Shown: positions 15,900-24,342 of the stretch, in pieces
Position numbering within the stretch: position 1 is the stretch's first letter
Layout: each line of letters starts with the position of its first letter
NCBI RefSeq assembly: GCF_001766835.1
Contig: NZ_LKEU01000050.1
Span: forward strand, 62,001 to 126,000
Reading direction: 5' to 3'
DNA from: Acetobacterium wieringae
GTDB taxonomy: Bacteria > Bacillota > Clostridia > Eubacteriales > Eubacteriaceae
Length of the DNA: 64,000 nt
The notes under the pieces: model-generated
What the model saw: the letters and a program-made list of their open reading frames with translations, nothing else
What the model was told of the DNA's origin: nothing
The model's database searches: none
Translations under genes and position numbers: made by a program

Positions 15900-16553
15900 T
15901 TAATCCGTCCGAAACATCTCTTCTTTTATCACTTCGCCAGGTTCGATTCGAATAAACCGCTGATCATTGCTGTCTTTTATCATCGCATCGAGAATATCAA
16001 TATTACCAGTGGTTTCATTAACCTTCAGTCCCAGTTTTTCCGCCATCGCTTCGCATTTTTGTCGATCTTCCGCGGTTTCCACCCCAGTGCGGATAAACAG
16101 CAAATACTGATAATTTTTAAACATGGCTCTGGCAATACGCAAGGCCCGCTTCTCACCATATTTTTCTTTCATCCGATCATGCTCATAGCCGATTCCATCT
16201 TCGCCCCAAAGCCAGCCCTGAGAGACAAAGTAAGAAGAACAGCGCAGTGCGCCAAGATCAGACCGATCATCCAATATCATCGCAATGCAGTCATCCACTC
16301 GGGGGATGACTAAAGGACAGGATCTTGCCTGAATATCAACTAATGCTTTCCCGCACAATCCATAACTGAGATAAATGATGTCCGCATCGGTTTCGGCATC
16401 AATGGCCGCCTGTATCTCGGTGTGCAGAAGATCTGGGGTATTGTGGAGATGCTCTCTAATCCACCGGTATTCAAGATCCGAACAATCTATCAGGGCTTCA
16501 ACTTCCTTTTTAAGAACACTGCAGCCAATCATCACTCTTTTCATTTTTATCAT
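15900..16553 (-). CDS. DUF1638 protein
   Basis: Soluble protein of 217 residues from the DUF1638 family. The family core is visible as IIYLSYGLCGKALVDIQ followed by CPLVIPRVDDCIAMILDD, with further conserved blocks TWSQGWL-like (YFVSQGWLWGEDGIGYEHDR) and the C-terminal IDILDAMIKD. DUF1638 genes are often found beside corrinoid-dependent methyltransferase genes in acetogens and methylotrophic methanogens; the activity is unknown, and the conserved cysteines (YGLCGKAL, SCPLVIPRVDDC) could bind metal or a cofactor. It lies between a BCCT transporter and an MttB-like operon on the same strand, which supports a role in methyl-compound use. Confidence 0.8.
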   Translation of the reverse strand: MIKMKRVMIGCSVLKKEVEALIDCSDLEYRWIREHLHNTPDLLHTEIQAAIDAETDADIIYLSYGLCGKALVDIQARSCPLVIPRVDDCIAMILDDRSDLGALRCSSYFVSQGWLWGEDGIGYEHDRMKEKYGEKRALRIARAMFKNYQYLLFIRTGVETAEDRQKCEAMAEKLGLKVNETTGNIDILDAMIKDSNDQRFIRIEPGEVIKEEMFRTD

Positions 16554-16608
16554 TCCCCCTATCCTTCAATAACCGAATTCTACCACACCGTTGGCTATTT
16601 TTAAATAT

Positions 16609-18072
16609 CTAGTCCGCTTCATTCTTAAACGCCTTAAAAATTGAAACACACATCATAATCAGAATAAAAACAAAGGGCAGGGCCATAATAATCGCCACAT
16701 TGCGGATTGCCACCAGACCGCCACTTAAGAGCAGCACAATGGCCATCGATGAAAGCACGATCCCCCAGACAACCTTGATTTTACGATCCGGATTTAAATC
16801 ACCGTTTCGCGAGAACATCGCCACCACAAAATTGGCCGAATCGGCTGATGTCACAAAAAATGTCACGATTAACAAGGTTGCCAAAAATGAAATCGCCTGA
16901 CCAAACGGCAAATGCGATAAGGTGACAAATAATCCGACCGCCACATCGCCGGTAATGGCCTCGGCAATACTTAGCTTATCGATGATTTCAAAATACAGGG
17001 CGGTTCCGCCAAATACCGCAAACCAGAGACAGCAAAAAAGCGCTGGGATGATGATCACACCCATGATAAACTCTTTGACCGTTCGACCCTTTGAGATCCG
17101 GGCGATAAAAGTTCCCACAAACGGGCCCCAAGACATCCACCAGGCCCAATAAAAAATGGTCCAGTTACCCAGCCAGGGATCATCGCTAAATGGTGTTAAG
17201 GCCAGACTCATTGGCAAAATATTATGAAGATAGGCACTTAAACTGACAAAAAAAGTATCGATGATAAAAACCGTCGGACCGGTAAAAAGCACAAAAATCA
17301 TGATTAACAGCGCAATCACGATGTTGGTGTTACTGAGTATTTTTATTCCTTTATCCAGTCCCGTTATCGAAGAAATCAAAAACAGCACTGTAATGATGAC
17401 AATAATGATAATCTGGACGGTGATCGTATTGGGGATGCCAAAAAGTGTTTTGAGACCGCCATTGACCTGCAATGCCCCCAACCCCAATGACGTTGCCACA
17501 CCAATCACGGTTAAGACCAGCGCCAGCACATCAATCAGCTTGCCAGCAATTCCTTTGGACTTTTCACCCAGTAGCGGCTCAAGGGTCGAGCTGATCAGAC
17601 ACGGCTGTTTTTTCTTGAAGGTGACATAAGCCAAAGCCAGACCAACGATGGCGTATATCGCCCAGGGGTGAAAACCCCAATGCAAAAAGGCATACTGAAA
17701 TGCCTTGCTGGCCGACTCACTGGAGGCCGCCTCAATCCCCAGCGGTGGCTGTAAGTAATGATAAACCGGTTCGGCCACGCCCCAAAATACCAGGCCAATG
17801 CCCATCCCGGCACTAAAAAGCATGGCAAACCAGGAAAAATTTGAATACTCCGGTCGGTCGTCTTCATCCCCCAACCGCAGTTTTCCGTATTTACTGAAAG
17901 CCAGCCCCAGACAAAAAATCAGAATCCCCAGCACCGAGACCAGATAGAACCACCCCAGATTATGAGTAATCACACCAAACAGGACATTTGTCACATTCAG
18001 TAATTCATCGGTAAAAACAAATCCAAAAAACAAAAAAACAACTAACAAAACAAGTGAAATATAAAGTACCAT
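16609..18072 (-). CDS. BCCT-family betaine/choline/carnitine transporter
   Basis: Secondary transporter for quaternary ammonium compounds, with about twelve membrane helices in 487 residues. The BCCT signatures are present: GMGIGLVFWGVAEPVYHY in the substrate-binding helix region and WWMSWGPFVGTFIARISKGR in the amphipathic-helix region. The chosen ATG has GAGGAAG upstream and gives the normal family length; an upstream in-frame extension would be hydrophilic and untypical. Its position between two MttB-like methyltransferase gene sets makes a methylated amine such as glycine betaine or carnitine the likely substrate, imported as a methyl donor rather than only as an osmolyte. Substrate specificity is inferred from context. 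Confidence 0.92.
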   Translation of the reverse strand: MVLYISLVLLVVFLFFGFVFTDELLNVTNVLFGVITHNLGWFYLVSVLGILIFCLGLAFSKYGKLRLGDEDDRPEYSNFSWFAMLFSAGMGIGLVFWGVAEPVYHYLQPPLGIEAASSESASKAFQYAFLHWGFHPWAIYAIVGLALAYVTFKKKQPCLISSTLEPLLGEKSKGIAGKLIDVLALVLTVIGVATSLGLGALQVNGGLKTLFGIPNTITVQIIIIVIITVLFLISSITGLDKGIKILSNTNIVIALLIMIFVLFTGPTVFIIDTFFVSLSAYLHNILPMSLALTPFSDDPWLGNWTIFYWAWWMSWGPFVGTFIARISKGRTVKEFIMGVIIIPALFCCLWFAVFGGTALYFEIIDKLSIAEAITGDVAVGLFVTLSHLPFGQAISFLATLLIVTFFVTSADSANFVVAMFSRNGDLNPDRKIKVVWGIVLSSMAIVLLLSGGLVAIRNVAIIMALPFVFILIMMCVSIFKAFKNEAD

Positions 18073-18185
18073 AGTGTCTTCCTCTTTCTTATTCATGCAC
18101 CAGTAATGCCATCTATAAAGTATCAACCGATCAGGTACAATTTGCAACCAAAACTTTCTGTTGCGATTTACCACCCGCTTAAGCT

Positions 18186-18225
18186 AAAAACTTTCTCCAT
18201 TGCAATGATCCGTGAGAAAGTTTTT
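18186..18225 (-). terminator. Terminator of the second methyltransferase operon
   Basis: Perfect 12-bp arms AAAAACTTTCTC / GAGAAAGTTTTT with a 16-base loop, ending in TTTTT on the minus strand, about 30 bp after the methyl-THF methyltransferase stop. It isolates the BCCT gene from the operon. Confidence 0.8.
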
Positions 18226-18256
18226 AACCCGGGTTTAAAGAAACATGCTTAAAAAA

Positions 18257-19060
18257 TTATTTGACTGGTCCGATTTGCCCTTGTCGGTAGGCTTTACTGT
18301 ACTTACGACAGTGTTTATCCTGGCCGAGCAGGGCGTAGGTAGCAAAGATAGTACCCATCATATCACGGTTAAGCGGATCAATGACCGCCGAATCCATTCC
18401 GGCTTCCATGGCAAAGGCCATGCAGGTTTTGTTCAGCAGTGAACGCACCGGTAAGCCAAACGACATATTGCTGATCGCTCCGGTTACATGAATAGTTGGA
18501 TACAATGCTTTGATTTGGCGGATTTCCTCTGCGAAATTAAGCATCGAGTTGTTTTCAGTTGACAAGGCCATTACACAGGGGTCAATATGGATCCGATCGG
18601 GCGTAATCCCATATTTCGCCGCTTTTTCAACCATAATTTTGGTGATCGCTACCTTTGTTTCGACATCGCTGGGAATGCCCTTGTTATCACAAGTTAAACC
18701 AACCACCTGCCAGCTGTTTCCTTCCAGCAGCGGCAGTAACACCTCGCATTTATCGCCTTCTTCTGAAATCGAATTGATCAGGCCGGGCTTATTGGCATAT
18801 TTAAAAACTGCTTCGATCACCCGGGGGTTCGGGCTGTCAAGACACAGTGGCGTATCGGTTGCATTCTGAACAATATCCATCAGCCATTTCAATGTTTCAA
18901 TTTCAAATTCCGGTGCGGTGCTGGCACAGACATCAATATAAGTCGCTCCCGCCTCGGTTTGTTTGACCGCCAGAGCGGCGATGTAATCAGCATCTTTTCT
19001 TTCGATCGCTGCTTTGACGGATGGAATCGTGCCGTTTATTTTTTCTCCAATTATTATCAT
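18257..19060 (-). CDS. Methyltetrahydrofolate:corrinoid methyltransferase (MtgA/AcsE-like)
   Basis: Transfers the methyl group between methylated corrinoid protein and tetrahydrofolate, feeding the Wood-Ljungdahl pathway. 267 residues with a pterin-binding TIM barrel: MIIIGEKINGTIPSVKAAI at the start, YIDVCASTAP, PLCLDSPNPRVIEAV, INSISEEGDK and HVTGAISNMSFGLPVRSLLN. The blocks match the family of AcsE and MtgA/MtvA-type enzymes. AAGGAGAT precedes the ATG. It is the last gene of the MttB-like, corrinoid, methyltransferase II set, which together can move a methyl group from a methylated compound to THF. The same enzyme could serve the first set, which lacks its own. Confidence 0.93.
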   Translation of the reverse strand: MIIIGEKINGTIPSVKAAIERKDADYIAALAVKQTEAGATYIDVCASTAPEFEIETLKWLMDIVQNATDTPLCLDSPNPRVIEAVFKYANKPGLINSISEEGDKCEVLLPLLEGNSWQVVGLTCDNKGIPSDVETKVAITKIMVEKAAKYGITPDRIHIDPCVMALSTENNSMLNFAEEIRQIKALYPTIHVTGAISNMSFGLPVRSLLNKTCMAFAMEAGMDSAVIDPLNRDMMGTIFATYALLGQDKHCRKYSKAYRQGQIGPVK

Positions 19061-19078
19061 CTTTTATCTCCTTGAAAT

Positions 19079-19117
19079 ACAGATAAAAGACAGTCTTTGT
19101 TACTGCCTTCTATCTGT
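19079..19117 (-). promoter_or_regulatory. Intercistronic hairpin before the methyl-THF methyltransferase gene
   Basis: Arms ACAGATAGAAGGCAGT and ACTGTCTTTTATCTGT (minus strand) pair over 16 bp using G-U pairs, with a 7-base loop, inside the gap between corrinoid and methyltransferase II genes. No T-run follows; a stability or processing element is likely. Confidence 0.6.
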
Positions 19118-19183
19118 TAAATTATCTTTTACCTAAATTATTTTTGAATGTCTGCTCATTTACCGTTTGGTTGAGCTGATTAA

Positions 19184-19816
19184 TTACGCAACCCATTCCT
19201 GACAGATCTTGACACCTTCAGCGGCATTGGTTGTATATTGGTCAGCCCCAACATACTGGCAGGCTTCTTTAGTCACCGGATTTCCGCCAATAATAATTTT
19301 GGCGTCAATTCCTGATGATTTTAACATCTCTACGGTTTCCTTCATGGCATCGATAGCCAGGGTCAAAACACCGCTCATTCCGATGATGCAGCCCTGATTT
19401 TCTTTGGCGGTCTTAACAAACAGTTCCGGCGCAACATCAATGCCCAGATCTATCACTTCAAAACCCGCTGCTTCTGACATGCTTTTGAAAATATTCTTAC
19501 CGATATCATGTAAATCACCATGAACCGTACCAAGTATAATGGTCCCGGCAACTGTATCAGCGCCACTGCCCAGCACTGGTTTTAACAGATTGATAGACTC
19601 GGTTAATAGTTCACCGGCAAAAATCAGATCGCCTACAAAATAGTCGCCCTTTTCAAACAGTTCACCAACAATTGCCATACCTGCCTGACAGGCGGCAATG
19701 GCTTCCTGGGCTTCTGGTTCTGACGGACTCGCTTTAACAAACTCGTTGAGTAAATCCATTACCAGTTCTTCTTCCAAATCTCCTACTGCTTGTGTTAATT
19801 CTTTTAAATCTAACAT
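19184..19816 (-). CDS. Corrinoid protein (MtgC/MttC-like)
   Basis: Methyl carrier of 210 residues. A helical cap domain (residues ~1-85, with GDYFVGDLIFAGELL) is followed by the B12-binding domain with VHGDLHDIGKNIF, where the histidine is the expected lower cobalt ligand, and GVLTLAIDAMKETVE and GGNPVTKEACQYVGADQY. It lies between the MttB-like gene and the methyl-THF methyltransferase gene and would shuttle methyl groups between them. AAAGGAAT stands before the ATG. Hairpins in both flanking gaps suggest that its mRNA or protein level is set separately from that of its neighbours. Confidence 0.94.
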   Translation of the reverse strand: MLDLKELTQAVGDLEEELVMDLLNEFVKASPSEPEAQEAIAACQAGMAIVGELFEKGDYFVGDLIFAGELLTESINLLKPVLGSGADTVAGTIILGTVHGDLHDIGKNIFKSMSEAAGFEVIDLGIDVAPELFVKTAKENQGCIIGMSGVLTLAIDAMKETVEMLKSSGIDAKIIIGGNPVTKEACQYVGADQYTTNAAEGVKICQEWVA

Positions 19817-19848
19817 TTTTTTACCATTCCTTTTTTATTTTTTATTGA

Positions 19849-19870
19849 CATGATGGTTGCAACCATCATG
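19849..19870 (-). promoter_or_regulatory. Perfect 22-bp palindrome between MttB-like and corrinoid genes
   Basis: Arms CATGATGGTTG / CAACCATCATG are exactly complementary, folding in RNA to a 9-bp stem with a TGCA loop. It lies about 35 bp after the MttB-like stop and about 30 bp before the corrinoid gene. No strong T-run follows, so it is more likely an mRNA stability or processing hairpin, or an operator, than a terminator. Confidence 0.65.
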
Positions 19871-19903
19871 CCCTGGCCTGATTCTTTATCAATTATATTT
19901 GTT

Positions 19904-21361
19904 TTAGAATTTTTCGCTTTCCGGCAGATAACGGTTTAACAGTTCCTGTTGTTTTTTGGTCAGGTCTGGAGCCTGATAGCTTTCCAATCGTTCTTCGATA
20001 ATTTTTGAAGCCCGCTGTCTGATATCGCCCACTTCTTCAAAAATAACGGCTGGATCACCAGCGGTTTTATTAAAAATCTGTGATAAGTGATGCTGATCGC
20101 GGTATTCTTTCGGGGTTCTTCCTGATAAATAATTACCCAGTGGGCCAGCCTTCTTGATTTCGTCAAAAACCTTACCGGCTTGTGTATCCGAGATTTTAAT
20201 CCCTTTATTTAGTCGCATCAAAATGCGATTGACCTCTTCATCGAGAACAAATTTTTCATAACTGCCGACGGCGTAGGATTGAAGAATCCCGGCATTATTC
20301 AGCGCAAAGTCTGATTTTCCCAGGTAAGTGGTCATCAATGTCGTCATTGATTCAACCCCAGCCTGATAATCGGGTTTGAGTGAATCCGAACCACTGACAC
20401 CGGTTCTGACTGGCAGACCATAGTAACGTCCCAAGGCCAATGTTGCCATTTGAATCAGCTGTGCTTCTGGTGCCCCAATGGCAATGGCTGTTTTACGCAT
20501 ATCCGTTGGTGAAGACACGGTTCCGTAAATAACCCCGACTCCCGGGTTAATCAATTGCGTTAAGACGATCCCGGCCAGAATCGTTGCATTGTCCTGAATT
20601 ACCGAACCCATCAGTGCCGCTGGAGCGGTCAGATTGGTCATCGAACAGGTGATAATGGTAACCGGCTGACCTTCTTCAACCAGACCCATGATGTTATCTA
20701 GCACCTCATATGAGTAGCCGAGCGGTGAGAGCGCACAACAATTGGTTAACAATACCGGTCGATCCCAGATATCATAGAATTCCTTGTACAGGTTGGCAAT
20801 TTCTTTGGCTGCATCCTTCAAACTCTGTTTTTTGACATTTAAACTGTTGGCAACATTGCCATAAGTTGGTCGGTCTGAATATTTAAGACATAATGCCACC
20901 TGCGGGATATAGAAATTGTCCTGAGACTTGTCTAAATCCGGGGTATCATAGGCAGAATTATTGACAAAATCGGTCACATCACTGGTATGCATCAGTTTTA
21001 AAAACTTAACCACATCCGGCAGTAATGCCGCTCTGTAGGTATCATCTTCAAACAAGAATTTTGAAGGACCGTAACAGCCCACTGTTTTTGGTTTGAAACG
21101 CTCACCAATGTGTGTTTCACCAGCACTGGTGGTCACCGCAAATGATTTCGGTGCTGTCGCCAGGGCTTTGTTTAAAAGTTCTTCACTTATTTTTACAATA
21201 TTCCCTTCGACAGTTGCACCATGTTTCTTAAAGATCGCCAAGGCCTCTTCACTGGCAAAGGAAACACCGACTTCTTTTAAAACTTTTAAAGAATACTCGT
21301 GCAGCAGTTCCACATCGCTGGTGGAAACGTATTTTTCATAAAAGCGTCTGTTCATATACAT
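19904..21361 (-). CDS. MttB-family methyltransferase, no pyrrolysine (second set)
   Basis: Substrate:corrinoid methyltransferase of 485 residues, similar in layout to the one at 14174 but clearly divergent. Recognisable blocks are YSLKVLKEVGVSFASEEALA, CSMTNLTAPAALMGSVIQDN, VGVIYGTVSSPTDMRKTAIA and SDSLKPDYQAGVESM. The frame has no internal TAG, so it is a non-pyrrolysine MttB homologue of the type known to demethylate glycine betaine and related quaternary amines. It is the first gene of a three-gene set with corrinoid protein and methyl-THF methyltransferase. GGAGG is nine bases before the ATG (a second ATG follows two codons later). Substrate unresolved. Confidence 0.9.
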   Translation of the reverse strand: MYMNRRFYEKYVSTSDVELLHEYSLKVLKEVGVSFASEEALAIFKKHGATVEGNIVKISEELLNKALATAPKSFAVTTSAGETHIGERFKPKTVGCYGPSKFLFEDDTYRAALLPDVVKFLKLMHTSDVTDFVNNSAYDTPDLDKSQDNFYIPQVALCLKYSDRPTYGNVANSLNVKKQSLKDAAKEIANLYKEFYDIWDRPVLLTNCCALSPLGYSYEVLDNIMGLVEEGQPVTIITCSMTNLTAPAALMGSVIQDNATILAGIVLTQLINPGVGVIYGTVSSPTDMRKTAIAIGAPEAQLIQMATLALGRYYGLPVRTGVSGSDSLKPDYQAGVESMTTLMTTYLGKSDFALNNAGILQSYAVGSYEKFVLDEEVNRILMRLNKGIKISDTQAGKVFDEIKKAGPLGNYLSGRTPKEYRDQHHLSQIFNKTAGDPAVIFEEVGDIRQRASKIIEERLESYQAPDLTKKQQELLNRYLPESEKF

Positions 21362-21389
21362 TTGAAATAACCTCCGAATTTTTTTAATA

Positions 21390-21410
21390 AATACATGTAT
21401 TTCGCAATTA
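21390..21410. promoter_or_regulatory. Operator-like element, copy 1 (TGTATTTCGCAAT)
   Basis: Contains the 18-bp element ACATGTATTTCGCAATTA and the palindrome AATACATGTATT. It starts at the expected transcription start of the MttB-like operon, just past its -10, as for a repressor. An identical 18-mer lies at the divergent MFS gene. Confidence 0.6.
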
Positions 21411-21411
21411 A

Positions 21412-21441
21412 ACTATAGCACGGCTCCCAAATTGTTGTCAA
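21412..21441 (-). promoter_or_regulatory. Promoter of the second methyltransferase operon
   Basis: TTGACA, 18-bp spacer, TATAGT on the minus strand, about 50 bp before the MttB-like start codon and directly preceding operator copy 1. Confidence 0.7.
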
Positions 21442-21576
21442 TACTTATTTTGTAATCGAAACCAGACTTCCTGGTGATCTACATTATAAAGATTTTGCAT
21501 AAATATTTCTGAAACACCTCAATTTTCTGGCATTTTATTAAGATATTTGGTTGTTTTCCTTTCTTAAAAATAATTG

Positions 21577-21605
21577 TTGACCGTTTACATTTATCGTGTT
21601 ATACT
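21577..21605 (+). promoter_or_regulatory. Promoter of the MFS transporter gene
   Basis: TTGACC, 17-bp spacer, TATACT, about 48 bp before the start codon and directly followed by operator copy 2. Confidence 0.7.
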
Positions 21606-21607
21606 CC

Positions 21608-21635
21608 ATTGCATTAGACATGTATTTCGCAATTA
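21608..21635. promoter_or_regulatory. Operator-like element, copy 2 (TGTATTTCGCAAT)
   Basis: Same 18-mer as copy 1, here in an extended dyad with outer arms ATTGC / GCAAT around ACATGT. It covers the expected transcription start and 5' leader of the MFS gene, so a shared regulator for both divergent genes is likely. Confidence 0.6.
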
Positions 21636-21652
21636 TGTTTCAGGAGGATGAA

Positions 21653-22939
21653 ATGAAAAATTTTGGATTTAAGAATGCAATGGTATTTTTAATACTCAGT
21701 GCTACGGTTGCCCTTGCCTATCAATTACCCTTTTTACGCTTTACCTTTTACGATCAATTTGCTGCTGCGTATCAGCTTAGCAATACGCAAATTGGTGTTC
21801 TGGCCTCGGCACTGAATTTAACCTATACCTTCTGCTATCCGATCGGCGGTTGGATGGCTGACCGTTTCTCAATGCGCTCAATGATTTCCACCACCCTGGC
21901 GGCTTATGCTGTGCTAACTTTCGCCTTTGCGATGACCACTAACTTTACGGCGCTGCTGATTATTCATTTTCTTTACGGATTTTTCGGTATTGCCACCCTG
22001 TGGTCAGCCTATCTCAAGGGAATCAGAAATTTGGCTAACGAAGACAATCAGAGTAAAATGTTCGGTGGCAGTGAAGCCTTGCGCGGCGTTATCCAAACCC
22101 TGATGGGTTTCGCATTTCTGGCGATTGTCGGTTTGGCCGCTACCCCAGCTGCCGGCATGAAGGTTCTCTTTATATTTGGCGCCGCTGTTTGTGCCCTGTT
22201 TTTTGTTCTGGCCCTGCTCTTTCTTCCCAAAACAGATATCAAACACGAAACGCAGGCAGTCGTTAACGAAACCAAATACAGCGTTATGGATGTCCTGAAA
22301 AACAAAGGCGTCTGGATTACGATCCTGGTGATTATGTTTGCCTATCTTACCTGGGCCATTGGAAATGCCTACATGACGACCTATACGGTGCAGGTGCTTA
22401 ACATCTCAACAACAACAGCCAGCGCGATTGGTATCGTCCGCAGTTACATCATTGTCTTGTTAGCCGGGGTAATCGGCGGCTTTTTCATGGATAAGTTCAC
22501 TTACAAAGGCAAAGGTTTTATGATCGCTTTTGGCGCCATCGCCGCTGCCTTGGTTGCTCTGCTCTTCTCTGCCAAGGTGATCGCCATCAGCATTATCCTG
22601 ACCCTGGTGATCGCTTTTATCGCAAACATCATGAAATCCACTTACTGGTCAATTATGGATCAGGCTGGTATCCCCGTTGGAATGACCGGAATGGCTACAG
22701 GTATTATCTCATTTATCGCTTTTATCCCGGATGTCTTCTACGGCCTGATTTGCGGTAAGTGGCTCGATGATGCCAAAGCTGCCGGTGATATTGCCACTGG
22801 CTTCAACCAGATTTTTATCTTACTGATTATTTGTGCGATCCTCGGAATTGGCTCCTCGTTGTTACTTGTAAAACGCACCAACGATTTAAAAAACTCTGTG
22901 TCACCAGAATTAAAAGCTGAAACTACTCCCGTCTCCTAA
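21653..22939 (+). CDS. MFS transporter
   Basis: Major-facilitator transporter with twelve predicted helices in 428 residues. The loop 2-3 motif is GGWMADRFSMRSM (GxxxDRxxxR type), and the second half opens with a cytoplasmic loop at TKYSVMDVLKNKGVW. It starts at the ATG preceded by AGGAGG; an upstream in-frame extension lies within the leader and operator. It is divergent from the second MttB-like operon and shares its operator, so it probably imports the methylated substrate or exports the demethylated product. The exact substrate is not visible. The gene ends at a strong terminator. Confidence 0.88.
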   Translation: MKNFGFKNAMVFLILSATVALAYQLPFLRFTFYDQFAAAYQLSNTQIGVLASALNLTYTFCYPIGGWMADRFSMRSMISTTLAAYAVLTFAFAMTTNFTALLIIHFLYGFFGIATLWSAYLKGIRNLANEDNQSKMFGGSEALRGVIQTLMGFAFLAIVGLAATPAAGMKVLFIFGAAVCALFFVLALLFLPKTDIKHETQAVVNETKYSVMDVLKNKGVWITILVIMFAYLTWAIGNAYMTTYTVQVLNISTTTASAIGIVRSYIIVLLAGVIGGFFMDKFTYKGKGFMIAFGAIAAALVALLFSAKVIAISIILTLVIAFIANIMKSTYWSIMDQAGIPVGMTGMATGIISFIAFIPDVFYGLICGKWLDDAKAAGDIATGFNQIFILLIICAILGIGSSLLLVKRTNDLKNSVSPELKAETTPVS

Positions 22940-22947
22940 AAAATCAG

Positions 22948-22985
22948 GCTCCAACTGGATATCATTCCGGTTGGAGCTTTTTCTT
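22948..22985 (+). terminator. Terminator of the MFS gene
   Basis: Stem GCTCCAAC / GTTGGAGC with a 14-base loop and TTTTTCTTTT after it. Confidence 0.85.
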
Positions 22986-23025
22986 TTCCTAAAAATTTTT
23001 CTGTCTTTTTAAATTATTTCGAATC

Positions 23026-23065
23026 AAAAAAAGCGCCTGACCAAACAATATTGGTCAGACGCTCT
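23026..23065 (-). terminator. Terminator of glyA
   Basis: Stem GCGTCTGACCAA / TTGGTCAGGCGC on the minus strand followed by TTTTTTT, about 15 bp after the glyA stop. Confidence 0.85.
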
Positions 23066-23078
23066 GCTATTAAAATTT

Positions 23079-24320
23079 TTAATCCATCAAGTCGGGATAT
23101 AAGGGATATTTTTCAGTTAAAAAGGCGACCTTTTCCAGGGCCAGTTCCATGTCTTTTTTAATCAGTGCCGCTTCAATGGCATCGGCAACCACTTCCATGT
23201 CCGCTTCCACCAATCCCCGGGTGGTTACGGCAGGTGTTCCGACCCGGATGCCGCTGGTCACAAAAGGACTTTCCTTATCATAAGGAATGGCGTTTTTATT
23301 GGCAGTGATGTTGACTTTTCCCAAGGTTTCATCGGCCTCTTTCCCGGTCAGGCCGACCTTGCTGACGTCTAACAGCATCAGGTGATTGTCGGTGCCACCG
23401 GAAACGATTCGAAAGCCCCGTTTTTCCAGCGCCGCCGCCAATACTTTAGCGTTCTTGACCACCTGTTCCTGATAGGCCTTAAACTCAGGTGTTGCGGCCT
23501 CTTTGAAAGCAATGGCCTTAGCGGCGATCATATGCTCCAGGGGACCGCCCTGGGTACCGGGAAAGACACCCTTATCGATCAGCTTGGCATATTCTTTTTT
23601 GCAGAGAATAATCCCCCCACGAGGACCCCGCAAGGTTTTATGGGTAGTGGTGGTAACAAAATCGGCATAAGGCACCGGACTTTGATGTTGTCCAGCCGCC
23701 ACCAGACCGGCAATGTGAGCCATATCCACCATCAGATAACACCCAGCGGCCTTGGTCAGCTTTGAAATCCGTTCAAAGTCGATGGCGCGAGGGTATGAGC
23801 TGGCGCCAACTACTACCAATTTGGGCTGGTGTTCGTTGATCAGCTTCTCGATCTCATCATAATCGATGGTTTCGGTTTCCTGATTCACCCCATAAGAAAT
23901 GAAATTGTAATATATTCCAGAAAGATTGGCCGGACTACCGTGGGTTAAATGACCGCCCTGATCCAGGCGCATCCCCAGAACCGTATCACCCGGTTGCAGA
24001 ACTCCCATGTAAACTGCGGTATTGGCCTGGGCTCCAGAATGAGGTTGGACGTTGGCGTGTTCGGCACCAAATAAGGCCTTGGCCCGATCAATAGCGATCT
24101 GTTCAATGGTATCCACATGAACACAGCCACCGTAGAAACGGTGTCCCGGCGTACCTTCGGCGTATTTATTGGTTAAATGACTCCCCATGGCTAACATCAC
24201 TGCGTCTGACACAAAGTTCTCAGAGGCGATCAGCTCTAAATGACTTTGCTGTCGATGCAATTCCTTTTTCATGAGTTCATAAATCTCAGGATCAGCAACT
24301 TTTACTTTTTCAAAATACAT
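23079..24320 (-). CDS. glyA: Serine hydroxymethyltransferase
   Basis: PLP enzyme that interconverts serine and glycine with transfer of a one-carbon unit to tetrahydrofolate. The PLP-lysine motif is TTTTHKTLRGPRGG, with other family blocks HRQQSHLELIASENFVSDAV and VQPHSGAQANTAVY near the N-terminus. 413 residues from the ATG preceded by GGAGG, which is the usual length; further upstream in-frame codons are leader. It links glycine and serine to the THF pool used by the nearby methyltransferases. A 62-residue membrane protein gene lies just upstream, in probably the same transcript. Confidence 0.97.
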   Translation of the reverse strand: MYFEKVKVADPEIYELMKKELHRQQSHLELIASENFVSDAVMLAMGSHLTNKYAEGTPGHRFYGGCVHVDTIEQIAIDRAKALFGAEHANVQPHSGAQANTAVYMGVLQPGDTVLGMRLDQGGHLTHGSPANLSGIYYNFISYGVNQETETIDYDEIEKLINEHQPKLVVVGASSYPRAIDFERISKLTKAAGCYLMVDMAHIAGLVAAGQHQSPVPYADFVTTTTHKTLRGPRGGIILCKKEYAKLIDKGVFPGTQGGPLEHMIAAKAIAFKEAATPEFKAYQEQVVKNAKVLAAALEKRGFRIVSGGTDNHLMLLDVSKVGLTGKEADETLGKVNITANKNAIPYDKESPFVTSGIRVGTPAVTTRGLVEADMEVVADAIEAALIKKDMELALEKVAFLTEKYPLYPDLMD

Positions 24321-24342
24321 AATTTCCTCCATAAAACTCTTT

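Noticed and set aside
18073..18174. Longer N-terminus for the BCCT transporter
   Set aside because: The extension is hydrophilic and untypical of the family, and the ATG with GAGGAAG upstream gives the usual length.
14174..21361. Pyrrolysine-containing trimethylamine methyltransferase
   Set aside because: Both MttB-like frames are continuous without an in-frame TAG, and no pyl genes are in the window.
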